This document shows, piece after piece, positions 1 through 8,004 of a DNA stretch of 64,000 bases; within the stretch, counting starts at the first letter, position 1, and each line of letters opens with the position of its first letter. Position numbers and translations under genes: made by a program. The DNA is from Aeromicrobium wangtongii. GTDB taxonomy: Bacteria; Actinomycetota; Actinomycetes; Propionibacteriales; Nocardioidaceae. Below the pieces are notes generated by a model. That model ran no database searches and had not been told where the DNA came from. It saw only the letters and a list, made by a program, of their open reading frames with translations. Location: the NCBI RefSeq assembly GCF_024584515.1, contig NZ_CP102173.1, positions 3,348,001 to 3,412,000 on the forward strand, written 5' to 3'.

Positions 1-1
1 C

Positions 2-784
2 GAGCCCGACGCTGGTTCTGACGCGGCCAACCAGAAGACGATGGCTGTGCGCGATGGCGACGACTGGGTACTGAACGGCGTCAAGCGCTGGATCACCAAC
101 GCCGGCGTCTCGGAGTACTACACCGTCCTGGCGCAGACCGATCCCACCAAGCGCACCAAGGGCATCACGGCGTTCGTCGTCGAGAAGTCCGACGAGGGCG
201 TCTCGTTCGGCGCCCCGGAGAAGAAGCTCGGCATCAAGGGCTCCCCGACGCGCGAGGTCTACCTCGACAACGTGCGCATCCCCGGCGACCGCATCATCGG
301 CGAGGTCGGCGAGGGCTTCTCGATCGCGATGAAGACGCTCGACCACACCCGCGTCACGATCGCGGCCCAGGCCGTCGGCGTCGCGCAGGGCGCACTGGAC
401 TACGCGCTGGGCTACATCCAGGAGCGCAAGCAGTTCGGTCACCCGATCAGCGACTTCCAGGGACTGCAGTTCATGGTCGCCGACATGGGCATGAAGATCG
501 AGGCCGCCCGCCAGCTCACGTACGCGGCCGCAGGTCGCTCCGAACGCGGCGACAAGGACCTGACGTTCTTCGGCGCCGCCGCCAAGGCCTTCGCCTCTGA
601 CACCGCGATGCAGGTCACGACCGATGCCGTGCAGCTGCTCGGCGGGTACGGCTTCACCGCCGACTACCCGCTCGAGCGCATGATGCGCGACGCCAAGATC
701 ACCCAGATCTACGAGGGCACCAACCAGGTGCAGCGCGTCGTCATGGCACGTCAGCTGCTCGCCGGGATCCAGTCCAAGCTCTGA
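2..784 (+). CDS. Acyl-CoA dehydrogenase, C-terminal ~260 residues (5' end outside window)
   Basis: The reading frame is open from base 2 and enters with the EPDAGSD loop, part of the SEPxAGSD flavin/substrate signature of acyl-CoA dehydrogenases. It continues through the middle beta domain and the C-terminal helical domain. Near the end it carries LLGGYGFTADYPLERMMRD and IYEGTNQVQR; the Glu of YEGT is the usual catalytic base in short/medium-chain enzymes. The ATG at 41 is internal, so about 120 N-terminal residues of a ~380-residue protein lie upstream of the window. It would oxidise an acyl-CoA to the 2-enoyl-CoA and pass electrons to ETF. Substrate chain length cannot be read. A strong terminator follows. 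Confidence 0.93.
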   Translation, partial: EPDAGSDAANQKTMAVRDGDDWVLNGVKRWITNAGVSEYYTVLAQTDPTKRTKGITAFVVEKSDEGVSFGAPEKKLGIKGSPTREVYLDNVRIPGDRIIGEVGEGFSIAMKTLDHTRVTIAAQAVGVAQGALDYALGYIQERKQFGHPISDFQGLQFMVADMGMKIEAARQLTYAAAGRSERGDKDLTFFGAAAKAFASDTAMQVTTDAVQLLGGYGFTADYPLERMMRDAKITQIYEGTNQVQRVVMARQLLAGIQSKL

Positions 785-801
785 CCCCGTCAGGCAAGGA
801 G

Positions 802-836
802 AACGGCGTCGGGCCCCTGGGCCCGGCGCCGTTTTG
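802..836 (+). terminator. Rho-independent terminator after the acyl-CoA dehydrogenase
   Basis: A 15-bp stem (AACGGCGTCGGGCCC pairing with GGGCCCGGCGCCGTT, one G-T wobble) with a 3-nt loop is followed by TTTT. It starts 17 bp after the stop codon. Confidence 0.85.
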
Positions 837-919
837 CCATCTGCGTCGGCCCGCCAGCAGTGGCGTCATCTCGCCCGATGCCCCACAGTGGCAGGTGAGC
901 CCATCATGAGGAGCGGACC

Positions 920-1750
920 ATGAGCACTCGACCAGTGGTTCTCGGCGACGACGGCACCCGCGGCGCGACTCTGGAGTTCGCACTCGCCGAGGCGCGGCGT
1001 CGACATGCGCCGCTCAAGGTGGTGCACTGCGCCCCGACCCCGCTGGATCCCACCGACGTCATGCCCAGCGAGGCCCTGTCGCGCGAGCTGTTGGCCGCCG
1101 GCCAGGAGGTGCTGGACGGCACCCGCCAGCTCATCGAGCAGCGCGCCGCCGAGCTCGATGTCGAGTACGTCCTGTCCGACCGGGCGCCGATCGAGTTCCT
1201 GCTCGAGGAGTCGGAGACGGCCCAGCTCCTGGTCACCGGCATCGACGACATCCCGTGGTACGACCGGCTGTTCGGCGGAGCCGTCGCCACCTATCTCTCG
1301 GCCCACGCGCTGTGCCCGCTGGTCACCGTGCCCAAGCAGCTCGACGAGAGCCAGCAGCACGAGGGCGTCGTCGTGGCGCTGGACGGCACCTCAGGAGCGC
1401 GACCGCTGCTGTCGTTCGCCTTCGAGGTCGCCCAGGAGTGGGGCGCGCCCCTGCACGCCGTGCGGATGGTGCCCGTGGGCGCCACGCCCGACTACCACGA
1501 GATCGCCCGTGCCAATCTCAGCGAGGTCCTCGCCGGCTGGGCCGAGGACTACCCGGACGTGCGGGTCGATCAGGAGGTCATCGTCTCGCAGCCCAGTGCG
1601 GGCGGCATCGCCGCAACCCGCCGCGCCCAGCTCGTCCTGGTGGGTCGCTCGGGCAAGCACGGGATGCACCGTCCCACCGCGGCCAGCCTCGTGCGTCACG
1701 CGGCCTGCCCGGTGGCCGTCGTCCCACTGGATCCGCCGACCGCTCCGTGA
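920..1750 (+). CDS. Universal stress protein with two tandem UspA domains
   Basis: 276 residues forming two UspA (PF00582) Rossmann-like domains, roughly residues 1-140 and 145-276. The second ends with LVLVGRSGKHG...AACPVAVVP, close to the G-2X-G-9X-G(S/T) ATP-binding loop of ATP-binding Usp proteins but without the last glycine. The first domain ends in LCPLVTVP with a poorer loop. The ATG at 920 follows GAGGAGCGGA, a good ribosome-binding site. Tandem Usp proteins are common in actinobacteria and are linked to hypoxia, stasis or stress. The gene stands alone between a terminator and a convergent ABC transporter operon. Confidence 0.9.
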   Translation: MSTRPVVLGDDGTRGATLEFALAEARRRHAPLKVVHCAPTPLDPTDVMPSEALSRELLAAGQEVLDGTRQLIEQRAAELDVEYVLSDRAPIEFLLEESETAQLLVTGIDDIPWYDRLFGGAVATYLSAHALCPLVTVPKQLDESQQHEGVVVALDGTSGARPLLSFAFEVAQEWGAPLHAVRMVPVGATPDYHEIARANLSEVLAGWAEDYPDVRVDQEVIVSQPSAGGIAATRRAQLVLVGRSGKHGMHRPTAASLVRHAACPVAVVPLDPPTAP

Positions 1751-1757
1751 CCTGGCA

Positions 1758-4304
1758 CTAGTGGTCGACGATGGCCTTGACGACGTCCAGTCGCGCGGCC
1801 CGGCGGGCCGGCACCACCGCGGCGACGACGCCGACCAGGACGGCGACCACGACGAAGACCGCAAGACGCGTCCACGGGATCGCGAGATTCGCGATGCCCT
1901 CGTCGGCGACCACGCGTTGCAGGACGAACCCGAACAGCAGGCCCAGTGCGATCCCGAGGAATGCACCCAGTGCCGCGATGGCCACCGCCTCGAGCCGGAT
2001 CATGCGTCGCAGCTGGGACCGGCTCAGACCCACCGCCCTCAGCAGGCCCACCTCACGGGTCCGCTCCACCACGCTCAGCGCCAAGGTGTTGACGATCCCC
2101 AGCGCCGCGATGACGATGGCGAGCCCCAGGAGCGCGTAGACGAGGTACAGCACCTGGTCCACCTGGCTGCGTTGCGACTCCGAGTACTCCTCCTGGGTCT
2201 GGACCGTGACGGTCGGGTAGTCGAGCGTCGCGGTCTCGAGGGCCTTGCCGACGGCGGCCTTGCGCGCTCCCGGAGCGGCGTCGACGACGATCGCGGTGTC
2301 GGTGCGTGGGATGTTCGCCGCGGCGAGGGTGGAGAACGGGATCAGCGCCTCGCCCAGCAGATAGTTCGACTCGTAGATCCCCGTGACCCGGGAGCGGACG
2401 GTCCCGGACGCGAACCTCAACGGCACGACGTCCCCCGGTCGCGCGCCGAGACTGCGGGCCAGGTCCTGCTCGAGCGCGATCTCGCCGGCGCCCACGGAGG
2501 CTCTCCCCCGGACGAAGTCGAGGGGGATGATGTCCTTGAGGGCGGCCAGATCGGTCGCCGACACGGACAGCGTGCTGTCGCCGATCTTGGCCGTGACCAT
2601 CTGGGTCTCGGCGATCTTTCCCACGCCCGGGACCTCGGCGATCTGCTGGCCCACCGTCGGTGAGAACGGCTGCAACAGCGCGTTGGACACCAGGAAGTCG
2701 CTGGAGAACTGGTCCTTGACCGTGACGTCGATGGACTTGCTCATCGACGCACCGAGGATCGACATGGTGGTGACGAGGGCCAGCCCGATCATGAGGGCCG
2801 AGGAGGTGGCCGCCGTCCTGCGGGGGTTGCGGATCGTGTTCGTGGTCGCGAGCTGACCCACCGCCTTGAACGCCCGCCGGTAAAGGGCCCCGACCGGCCG
2901 CATGAACGGGACGGCGAGCACCGGACTGGTCAGGGTGGCGGCGATGATCAGCGCCAAGGCACCCGCCCCGACGGCCACCAGGTTCCACGTCCCGCTCCCG
3001 GTCAGCCCGAGGGCGAGCAGCACCGCTCCGCAGCCGAGCAGGATGATCCCCGCCACGAGACGACGCCGGCCCGATCCCTCGGGCACCACCGCCTCGTCAC
3101 GCATCGCCGCGACCGGCGACACGCGGGATGCGCGCCGCGCAGGCAGCCAGGCCGCGACCATCGTGACCCCGATCCCGACGACGTAGGAGACCACGACGGT
3201 GCTGACCGAGAGCGTGATGCTGGTACCGGACAGGTCGAGGCCGAAGTTGGCGAAGACCGCCCGCAGCAGCGCGGCGAGCCCCAGGCCCAGCCCGAGCCCG
3301 GCTGTCGACCCGACGACACCGACCATCGCCGCCTCGATCAGCACCGAGCGGCTCACCTGGCGGCGGGATGCGCCCAGGGCGCGGAGCAGGGCCAGCTCTC
3401 GACTGCGTTGCGCGACGAGGATGGCGAAGGTGTTGACGATCAGGAAGCTGCCGACGACCAGCGCGATGCCGGCGAACACCAGCAAGAAGGTGTTCAGATA
3501 GCCAAGGATGGTGTCGATGATCGCCTTGGTCTGGTCGATGACCTTGTCCCCCGTGACCGCCTGGACGCCGTCGGGAAGCAGCGGTCGCACCGACCGGACG
3601 AGCTGCTCCTGGCTTGTGCCGGGGGTCGCGGTCAGCGAGATCGACGTGAAGGCGTCCTGGCCGCCCAGGAACAGGTCCTGGGCGGCCCGCGTGTCGAACA
3701 GCACCAGGGTCGCACCGGCCAGCCCGCCGCCGGCGAACTCCGCGTAGCCGACCAGCTCGGCGGTCACCCGCGGGGTCGACCCGGTCGTGATCATGGGCAC
3801 CGTGTCGCCGATGGCGTAGCCCGCCTTGCGCGCCGACCGCTCGTCCAGGGCGATCTCACCGGACGCCGTCGGCGCTCGGCCCGAGGAGATCGTGATGGCC
3901 TGGTCGCCGGCCACGTTCGGCGCATCGGTGTAGTTCAGGGACAACGTCGGCGCCCCCGAGCCGCCGAGGAGCTTGCCGTTCTTCTTGACGATGAACAGCC
4001 CCTGGCTCTCCACGTTGCCATCGGCTCGCGCCACGCCCTTGGTGCGAGCGAGCCGATCGGCCAGCGAGGCCGGCAGCGTGCGCGAGTCCGCATCGTCCCC
4101 CATCTGGGCGGAGGCACCGAACGTGATCGGGCGGACGAGGCCGTCGGACGCCGAACCGCCCACGATGTTGTCGAAGCTGTTCCCGATCATCGCGGTGAAC
4201 GTCAGGGAGCCGGCCAGGAACGCCACGCCGAGCACGATCGCGGACGCGCTCAGCACCAGCCGGATCTTGCGCGCGAAGACTCCCCGCAGGGTGAAGCGGA
4301 GCAT
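1758..4304 (-). CDS. ABC transporter permease, MacB/FtsX type with two FtsX domains
   Basis: 848 residues. An N-terminal membrane segment (about residues 15-40) is followed by a large extracytoplasmic MacB-type domain. A first FtsX block (about 265-400, with ELALLRALGASRRQ) follows, then a second extracytoplasmic domain and a second FtsX block near the C terminus (about 720-848, with EVGLLRAVGLSRSQ). This duplicated arrangement is typical of actinobacterial FtsX-like permeases that, with a LolD/MacB-type ATPase, transmit ATP-driven motion to the cell surface rather than importing solutes. Its start lies one base from the stop of the ATPase gene upstream, so the two form an operon. Substrate unknown. 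Confidence 0.92.
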   Translation of the reverse strand: MLRFTLRGVFARKIRLVLSASAIVLGVAFLAGSLTFTAMIGNSFDNIVGGSASDGLVRPITFGASAQMGDDADSRTLPASLADRLARTKGVARADGNVESQGLFIVKKNGKLLGGSGAPTLSLNYTDAPNVAGDQAITISSGRAPTASGEIALDERSARKAGYAIGDTVPMITTGSTPRVTAELVGYAEFAGGGLAGATLVLFDTRAAQDLFLGGQDAFTSISLTATPGTSQEQLVRSVRPLLPDGVQAVTGDKVIDQTKAIIDTILGYLNTFLLVFAGIALVVGSFLIVNTFAILVAQRSRELALLRALGASRRQVSRSVLIEAAMVGVVGSTAGLGLGLGLAALLRAVFANFGLDLSGTSITLSVSTVVVSYVVGIGVTMVAAWLPARRASRVSPVAAMRDEAVVPEGSGRRRLVAGIILLGCGAVLLALGLTGSGTWNLVAVGAGALALIIAATLTSPVLAVPFMRPVGALYRRAFKAVGQLATTNTIRNPRRTAATSSALMIGLALVTTMSILGASMSKSIDVTVKDQFSSDFLVSNALLQPFSPTVGQQIAEVPGVGKIAETQMVTAKIGDSTLSVSATDLAALKDIIPLDFVRGRASVGAGEIALEQDLARSLGARPGDVVPLRFASGTVRSRVTGIYESNYLLGEALIPFSTLAAANIPRTDTAIVVDAAPGARKAAVGKALETATLDYPTVTVQTQEEYSESQRSQVDQVLYLVYALLGLAIVIAALGIVNTLALSVVERTREVGLLRAVGLSRSQLRRMIRLEAVAIAALGAFLGIALGLLFGFVLQRVVADEGIANLAIPWTRLAVFVVVAVLVGVVAAVVPARRAARLDVVKAIVDH

Positions 4305-4305
4305 G

Positions 4306-5073
4306 TCAGACGTCCACGGGGTTGCGAGGCTGCAGGGCCGCCATCCGTTCCATCACGAGCTGGGTGGTCGGCGACCGCAGCTCTCCCACGATCTTGCCGT
4401 CGCGCAGGAAGATGACCCGGTCGGTGTACGAGGCCGCGATCGGGTCATGGGTCACCATGACGACCGTCTGGCCGAAGTCGGTGACGCTGCGGCGCAGGAA
4501 TGCGAGGATCGCCGCGCCGGCCACGGAGTCGAGATTGCCCGTGGGCTCATCCGCGAACACGATGGACGGCCGCCCCATCAGCGCGCGGGCACACGCGATG
4601 CGCTGCTGCTGTCCTCCGGACATCTCTGCCGGGCGGTGAGCCAAGCGGTCGCGGATGCCGACCGCGTCGACGACCGTGTCGTACCACTCGCGGTCCGGCT
4701 TGCGTCCGGCGATGTCCATCGGCAGCAGGATGTTCTCCTTGCCCGTCAGCGTCGGGATCAGGTTGTACTCCTGGAAGACGAATCCCACCTGATCCCTGCG
4801 CAGCCGCGTCAGGCCCTCGTCGTCGAGCGTCGAGATCTCGGTGTCCCCGATGTACACCGAGCCGCTGGTCGGGGTGTCCAGCGCCGCCATGCAGTGCACG
4901 AGGGTGGACTTGCCCGATCCCGACGGACCCATGACGGCGGTGAACTCGGACGCGGCGACGTCGACGGTCACGTCGTCGAGCGCATGGATCGCTGCGTCGC
5001 CGCGACCGTAGACCTTCGAGGCGCCGACGGTGCGAGCCGCGACGGCCCCTGGGGTGGTCCCTGTGGAGTGCAT
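4306..5073 (-). CDS. ABC transporter ATP-binding protein, LolD/MacB type
   Basis: 255 residues with complete nucleotide-binding motifs: Walker A GPSGSGKS (49-56), Q-loop at Gln101, signature SGGQQ (152-156) and Walker B VFADEP with Glu176. Together with FVFQEYNLIPTLTGKENI this places it in the MacB/LolD/FtsE group of mechanotransmission ATPases. It is the partner of the FtsX-type permease immediately downstream. The ATG at 5073 is preceded by GAGGACCAC, a good ribosome-binding site. No regulator or histidine kinase is adjacent, so a role in peptide resistance or lipoprotein release is only inference. Confidence 0.93.
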   Translation of the reverse strand: MHSTGTTPGAVAARTVGASKVYGRGDAAIHALDDVTVDVAASEFTAVMGPSGSGKSTLVHCMAALDTPTSGSVYIGDTEISTLDDEGLTRLRRDQVGFVFQEYNLIPTLTGKENILLPMDIAGRKPDREWYDTVVDAVGIRDRLAHRPAEMSGGQQQRIACARALMGRPSIVFADEPTGNLDSVAGAAILAFLRRSVTDFGQTVVMVTHDPIAASYTDRVIFLRDGKIVGELRSPTTQLVMERMAALQPRNPVDV

Positions 5074-5286
5074 GTGGTCCTCGATGCTGGCTGGGCGGTC
5101 CGGACGGCGCGGTGGGTGGCCGCTGCGAGCCCCCAGACTGCTCGTGACGACTCCGGAGCTGCAGCGACGCTGGCCCCCGAAAGCCGAGACGAACGGCCCT
5201 GTTCAGGAGCCGCCCGGACAGCGACGCGGGAGCGGTGCCTGGATTATCTCCGGGGTCGTTGGCCGTGTCGAGCGTCCTGCGTCGGG

Positions 5287-5781
5287 TCAGTTGGGGTTGA
5301 CGCAGCCGAACAGGTCGTAGGCGAAGTCCGAGTCGGCCAGGCCGTCCGCCCACGCGGTCCACCCCGGATCGGCCGGCGGCTGGATGTCGAAGAACGGTTG
5401 CGCGTTGGCTCCGAGCGGGGCGAGCGGCTTGCCGTCACCGTCGAGCACCACCCACACCGGGCCCAGGGCCCCCTGGAACCCATCGGTGACGTCGTCGTCC
5501 CGGATGAAGAGCTTGATGAGGAGCACCATGACTCGTTCGGCGCCGAACTGGCGCTTGGCCTCGGGGATCGGGGCGGTGGCACCCTTCACGAAGTCGAAGT
5601 GGTCGTGAATCGTGTCGCCGTCCTTGAAGCCGGTACGGGCCTTAGACATGATCTCGGCGACGACGGCCTTGTCGGCCGGGTCACAGACGGGCTCGTCCTC
5701 GTCCGCCGAGGACGAGTCGCAGGCGGACAGCAAGAGCAGGGCCGCAATGCATGCCGCGCCGGCGCGAGAGCGGATGCTCAC
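5287..5781 (-). CDS. Predicted lipoprotein, unknown function (second of a twin pair)
   Basis: 164 residues from the GTG at 5781, which overlaps the TGA of the upstream gene by four bases (GTGA). The N terminus is a type II signal peptide, SIRSRAGAACIAALLLLSAC with Cys as the likely lipidation site, followed by an acidic Ser-rich linker (DSSSADEDEP). The first ~15 residues are almost identical to those of the upstream lipoprotein while the mature domains differ. Either the signal region was duplicated or the paralogues have diverged. The mature part contains DGDTIHDHFDFVKGA and a C-terminal DFAYDLFGCVNPN. I do not recognise the fold. Longer upstream starts are open in frame, but they lie inside the neighbour and would bury the signal peptide. 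Confidence 0.75.
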   Translation of the reverse strand: MSIRSRAGAACIAALLLLSACDSSSADEDEPVCDPADKAVVAEIMSKARTGFKDGDTIHDHFDFVKGATAPIPEAKRQFGAERVMVLLIKLFIRDDDVTDGFQGALGPVWVVLDGDGKPLAPLGANAQPFFDIQPPADPGWTAWADGLADSDFAYDLFGCVNPN

Positions 5782-6416
5782 GACTCGTCCCACGTGAAAT
5801 CGCTCGCGACCAGATCGAAGTCCTCGGCCATGTAGTCCTCGAAGAGTCCGTCGAAGCCGATGCACCGGACGAGGAGGATCCGTCCGGTCTCGGGGTGGGC
5901 GAGGGCATACGTCACGACGTCCTGCGAGCCTTCAACCGTCTCACGATGGCGGATGATCGCGTACCCGCTCTCGTGCTCGAGCGGGTCACCCTCCATGTCG
6001 AGCCGAGCACGCAGGCCGTCGACCGAGGCGTCGCCGCGCGACTGGTCCGCGGGCCAGATGAACGCGATCGCCGTCCGGGGCGTCGAGTCGGGACGCAGAA
6101 GCAGGGTCTCACCACCAGCGGCCCGCAGCGACTTCACCCACGCACCGGCATCCGGGTGCCAGTCGGACACCTGATCCCGCGCGGCGGCAACCGCGGCCGG
6201 GTCGTCGAGCTGTGCCTTGACCCAGCTGCCCGGCAGAGCGAATCGAATCGATGGGGGCGGGCTCGTCCCACCCTCGGGCGAGCCCGTCCCACGTTCCGGT
6301 GAGATCCGCCCACTGTCCGGCGAGCTCGTCGTACCCACCGGCAAGGACGAGCCGCAGCCGGACAGCAGCACCAGGCCGACGATGCATGCGGCACCGGCGC
6401 GAGACCGGATGCTCAC
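5778..6416 (-). CDS. Predicted lipoprotein, unknown function (first of a twin pair)
   Basis: 212 residues from a GTG at 6416 preceded by an excellent GGGAGGAGGC ribosome-binding site. The signal peptide ends in the lipobox LSGC. A Ser/Pro/Gly linker follows, made of imperfect SPxxGT units (about residues 30-55). The mature domain contains FALPGSWVKAQLDDP and WHPDAGAWVKSLRAAGGETL, with a C-terminal FDLVASDFTWDES. The pattern resembles cell-surface lipoproteins that sample secreted ligands, but I cannot assign a family. It overlaps the downstream lipoprotein by four bases and possibly a 33-codon ORF upstream by four bases, suggesting a coupled transcript. Confidence 0.75.
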   Translation of the reverse strand: MSIRSRAGAACIVGLVLLSGCGSSLPVGTTSSPDSGRISPERGTGSPEGGTSPPPSIRFALPGSWVKAQLDDPAAVAAARDQVSDWHPDAGAWVKSLRAAGGETLLLRPDSTPRTAIAFIWPADQSRGDASVDGLRARLDMEGDPLEHESGYAIIRHRETVEGSQDVVTYALAHPETGRILLVRCIGFDGLFEDYMAEDFDLVASDFTWDES

Positions 6417-6514
6417 GCCTCCTCCCGCACGAGGTCGCGCGAGGGTCGATGCCCCGTTGCGACGCCCAGACGGGTGTCAGCGAGTACCCCATCGGCATCA
6501 ACGGGCAGATTCAT
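6413..6514 (-). CDS. Possible 33-residue leader ORF coupled to the lipoprotein pair
   Basis: A short ATG-initiated frame (MNLPVDADGVLADTRLGV...) whose TGA overlaps the GTG of the next gene as GTGA, the same junction as between the two lipoproteins. Its own start has no good ribosome-binding site, and it lies in a divergent promoter region. It may be a translated leader or chance. Confidence 0.25.
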   Translation of the reverse strand: MNLPVDADGVLADTRLGVATGHRPSRDLVREEA

Positions 6515-6611
6515 GGACGGAGGCTAGCAGCAATTCAAGTCGACCTGTCCCGAAGTGACCGCCGTCCCGGGGCACGCCGGGCTCACGATGTCCTGCGTGC
6601 CGGGGGACGGC

Positions 6612-7910
6612 ATGTGGACCTTGGTCCGGCGGCGGGCTCTTGGCACCGTGGCCAGTGTGTTGGATATCCATGCAGATGATGTGAAGACCACCGTCGATCC
6701 CGCCCATTACCGCGAGGTGATGGGCCACTACCCGACGGGCGTCGCGGTCGTGACCGCGATGATCGACGGCGAACCCGTCGGCATGGTGGTGGGGACGTTC
6801 AGCAGCGTGTCGATGGATCCGCCGCTGGTGGCGTTCATGCCCCAGACGACGTCGCGCACATGGGCCCGCCTGGCCACGGCGGACGCCTGGTGCATCAACG
6901 TGCTGGCACACGACCAGCTGGCCCTGTGCCGCGCGATGGCGATTCCGAGCGACGACAAGTTCGCCTCGGTCGACTGGCAGCCGTCCGTCCTCGGGGCCCC
7001 CGTGCTGACCGATGCGGTCGCCCACGTGCACTGCCGGCCGCACGCCAACGTCGAGGCCGGCGACCACACCATCGCACTGTGCGCGGTCGAGGCGATGGAC
7101 GTGGCCCGCCCCGTCACACCCCTGCTGTTCTTCCAGGGCGGGTACGGCGGTTTCTCCCCCGCCGGGATGGCCGCGAAGGCCGATGCGGACCTGATCGCGG
7201 CCGTCCGCCTCGGCGACCGCGCCCGCGGGCACGTCGAGGCGCTGGCCCGGACGCTGGCCTGCGAGGCCGCCGCCCTCGTCGCGGTCAGCCCCGACGAGCT
7301 GACGACCGTCGTGAGCGCGTACGGCGGCACCGCCACGATGGTCGAGCCGATGGGGCACCGCGTGCCGCTCATCCCCCCGATCGGCGAGGCCTATGTCGCA
7401 GGCGGGACGCCCGAGACGATCGATCACTGGTTGTCCAAGGTCGCACCGAACGATGCCGACCTGGTCGACTGCTACCGCGCCCGCCTGGCGTCGGTGAACG
7501 AGCACGGCTACGCCATGAGCATGGTCGGCCCGGGCGCCCGCGCCGACTACGAGCGGCTGGGAGCCGCGCTGGCCGAGTACGCCTCCGGCGAGCTGACGCC
7601 CGCCCGTGAGCGTGCCGTGCGGTCGGTGCTGGCCGAGACGCGCCACTTCTTCGAGGACGTCGACCTGTCACCCGATGAGATCTACGACGTCGGCGCGATC
7701 GTCGTCCCGGTGCACGGACCCGACGGCCACGTCGTCATGGTGCTGCGCGCGACCCAGCTGCCGGCCGGGGTCACCGGGCGGGTCGCGGCCGGCTGGGTGC
7801 AGGAGCTGCGGCACGCCGCGCAGGCCGTGGCCCGCGACCTGTCCGTCGGGGCCGGCGCCGTCCGCGCCCAGGACTACCGCGACTGGTACGACAGCGACTT
7901 CCCGCTCTGA
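6612..7910 (+). CDS. Flavin reductase with C-terminal IclR-effector-like sensor domain (HsaB-like)
   Basis: 432 residues from the ATG at 6612, which follows GGGGGACGGC. Other in-frame starts at 6555, 6588, 6648 and 6681 are possible. The N-terminal part (about 35-200) is a flavin_reduct domain: HYPTGVAVVTA, GMVVGTFSSVSMDPPLVAFMP, CINVLAHDQ and LLFFQGGYGGFSP. HsaB-type reductases of two-component monooxygenases are about 190 residues. Here about 215 extra residues follow, with features of an IclR effector (GAF-like) domain: HRVPLIPPIGEAYVAGG, then NEHGYAMSMVG, then DVGAIVVPVHGPDGHVVMVLRAT. It would use NAD(P)H to supply reduced flavin to the HsaA-type oxygenases. The extension could sense substrate, as the unrelated C-terminal domain does in HPAH-C1. 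It is convergent with the dioxygenase/monooxygenase operon. Confidence 0.82.
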   Translation: MWTLVRRRALGTVASVLDIHADDVKTTVDPAHYREVMGHYPTGVAVVTAMIDGEPVGMVVGTFSSVSMDPPLVAFMPQTTSRTWARLATADAWCINVLAHDQLALCRAMAIPSDDKFASVDWQPSVLGAPVLTDAVAHVHCRPHANVEAGDHTIALCAVEAMDVARPVTPLLFFQGGYGGFSPAGMAAKADADLIAAVRLGDRARGHVEALARTLACEAAALVAVSPDELTTVVSAYGGTATMVEPMGHRVPLIPPIGEAYVAGGTPETIDHWLSKVAPNDADLVDCYRARLASVNEHGYAMSMVGPGARADYERLGAALAEYASGELTPARERAVRSVLAETRHFFEDVDLSPDEIYDVGAIVVPVHGPDGHVVMVLRATQLPAGVTGRVAAGWVQELRHAAQAVARDLSVGAGAVRAQDYRDWYDSDFPL

Positions 7911-7962
7911 GACCGGCGGGCGGGCCTCACCCAAGGGGCCTCCGACCGGTTCCGGACATGAC

Positions 7963-8000
7963 AGGAGCGCCGCCCGACGATCTCGTCGGGCGGCGCTCCT
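7963..8000. terminator. Bidirectional terminator between convergent reductase and dioxygenase genes
   Basis: A perfect 18-bp inverted repeat (AGGAGCGCCGCCCGACGA and its complement) with a 2-nt centre lies between two convergent stop codons at 7910 and 8005. There is no long T-tract, as is usual for high-GC terminators. Confidence 0.85.
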
Positions 8001-8004
8001 GATG

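Noticed and set aside
1005-2663. Long open frame on the plus strand over the Usp and ABC permease genes
   Set aside because: The translation is Arg/Ser/Pro-rich low-complexity sequence typical of a shadow frame in high-GC DNA, and it covers two well-supported genes.
6555-6611. Longer N terminus for the first flavin reductase (GTG at 6555)
   Set aside because: The extra residues have no counterpart in the paralogue at 32938, and no ribosome-binding site is visible before 6555.
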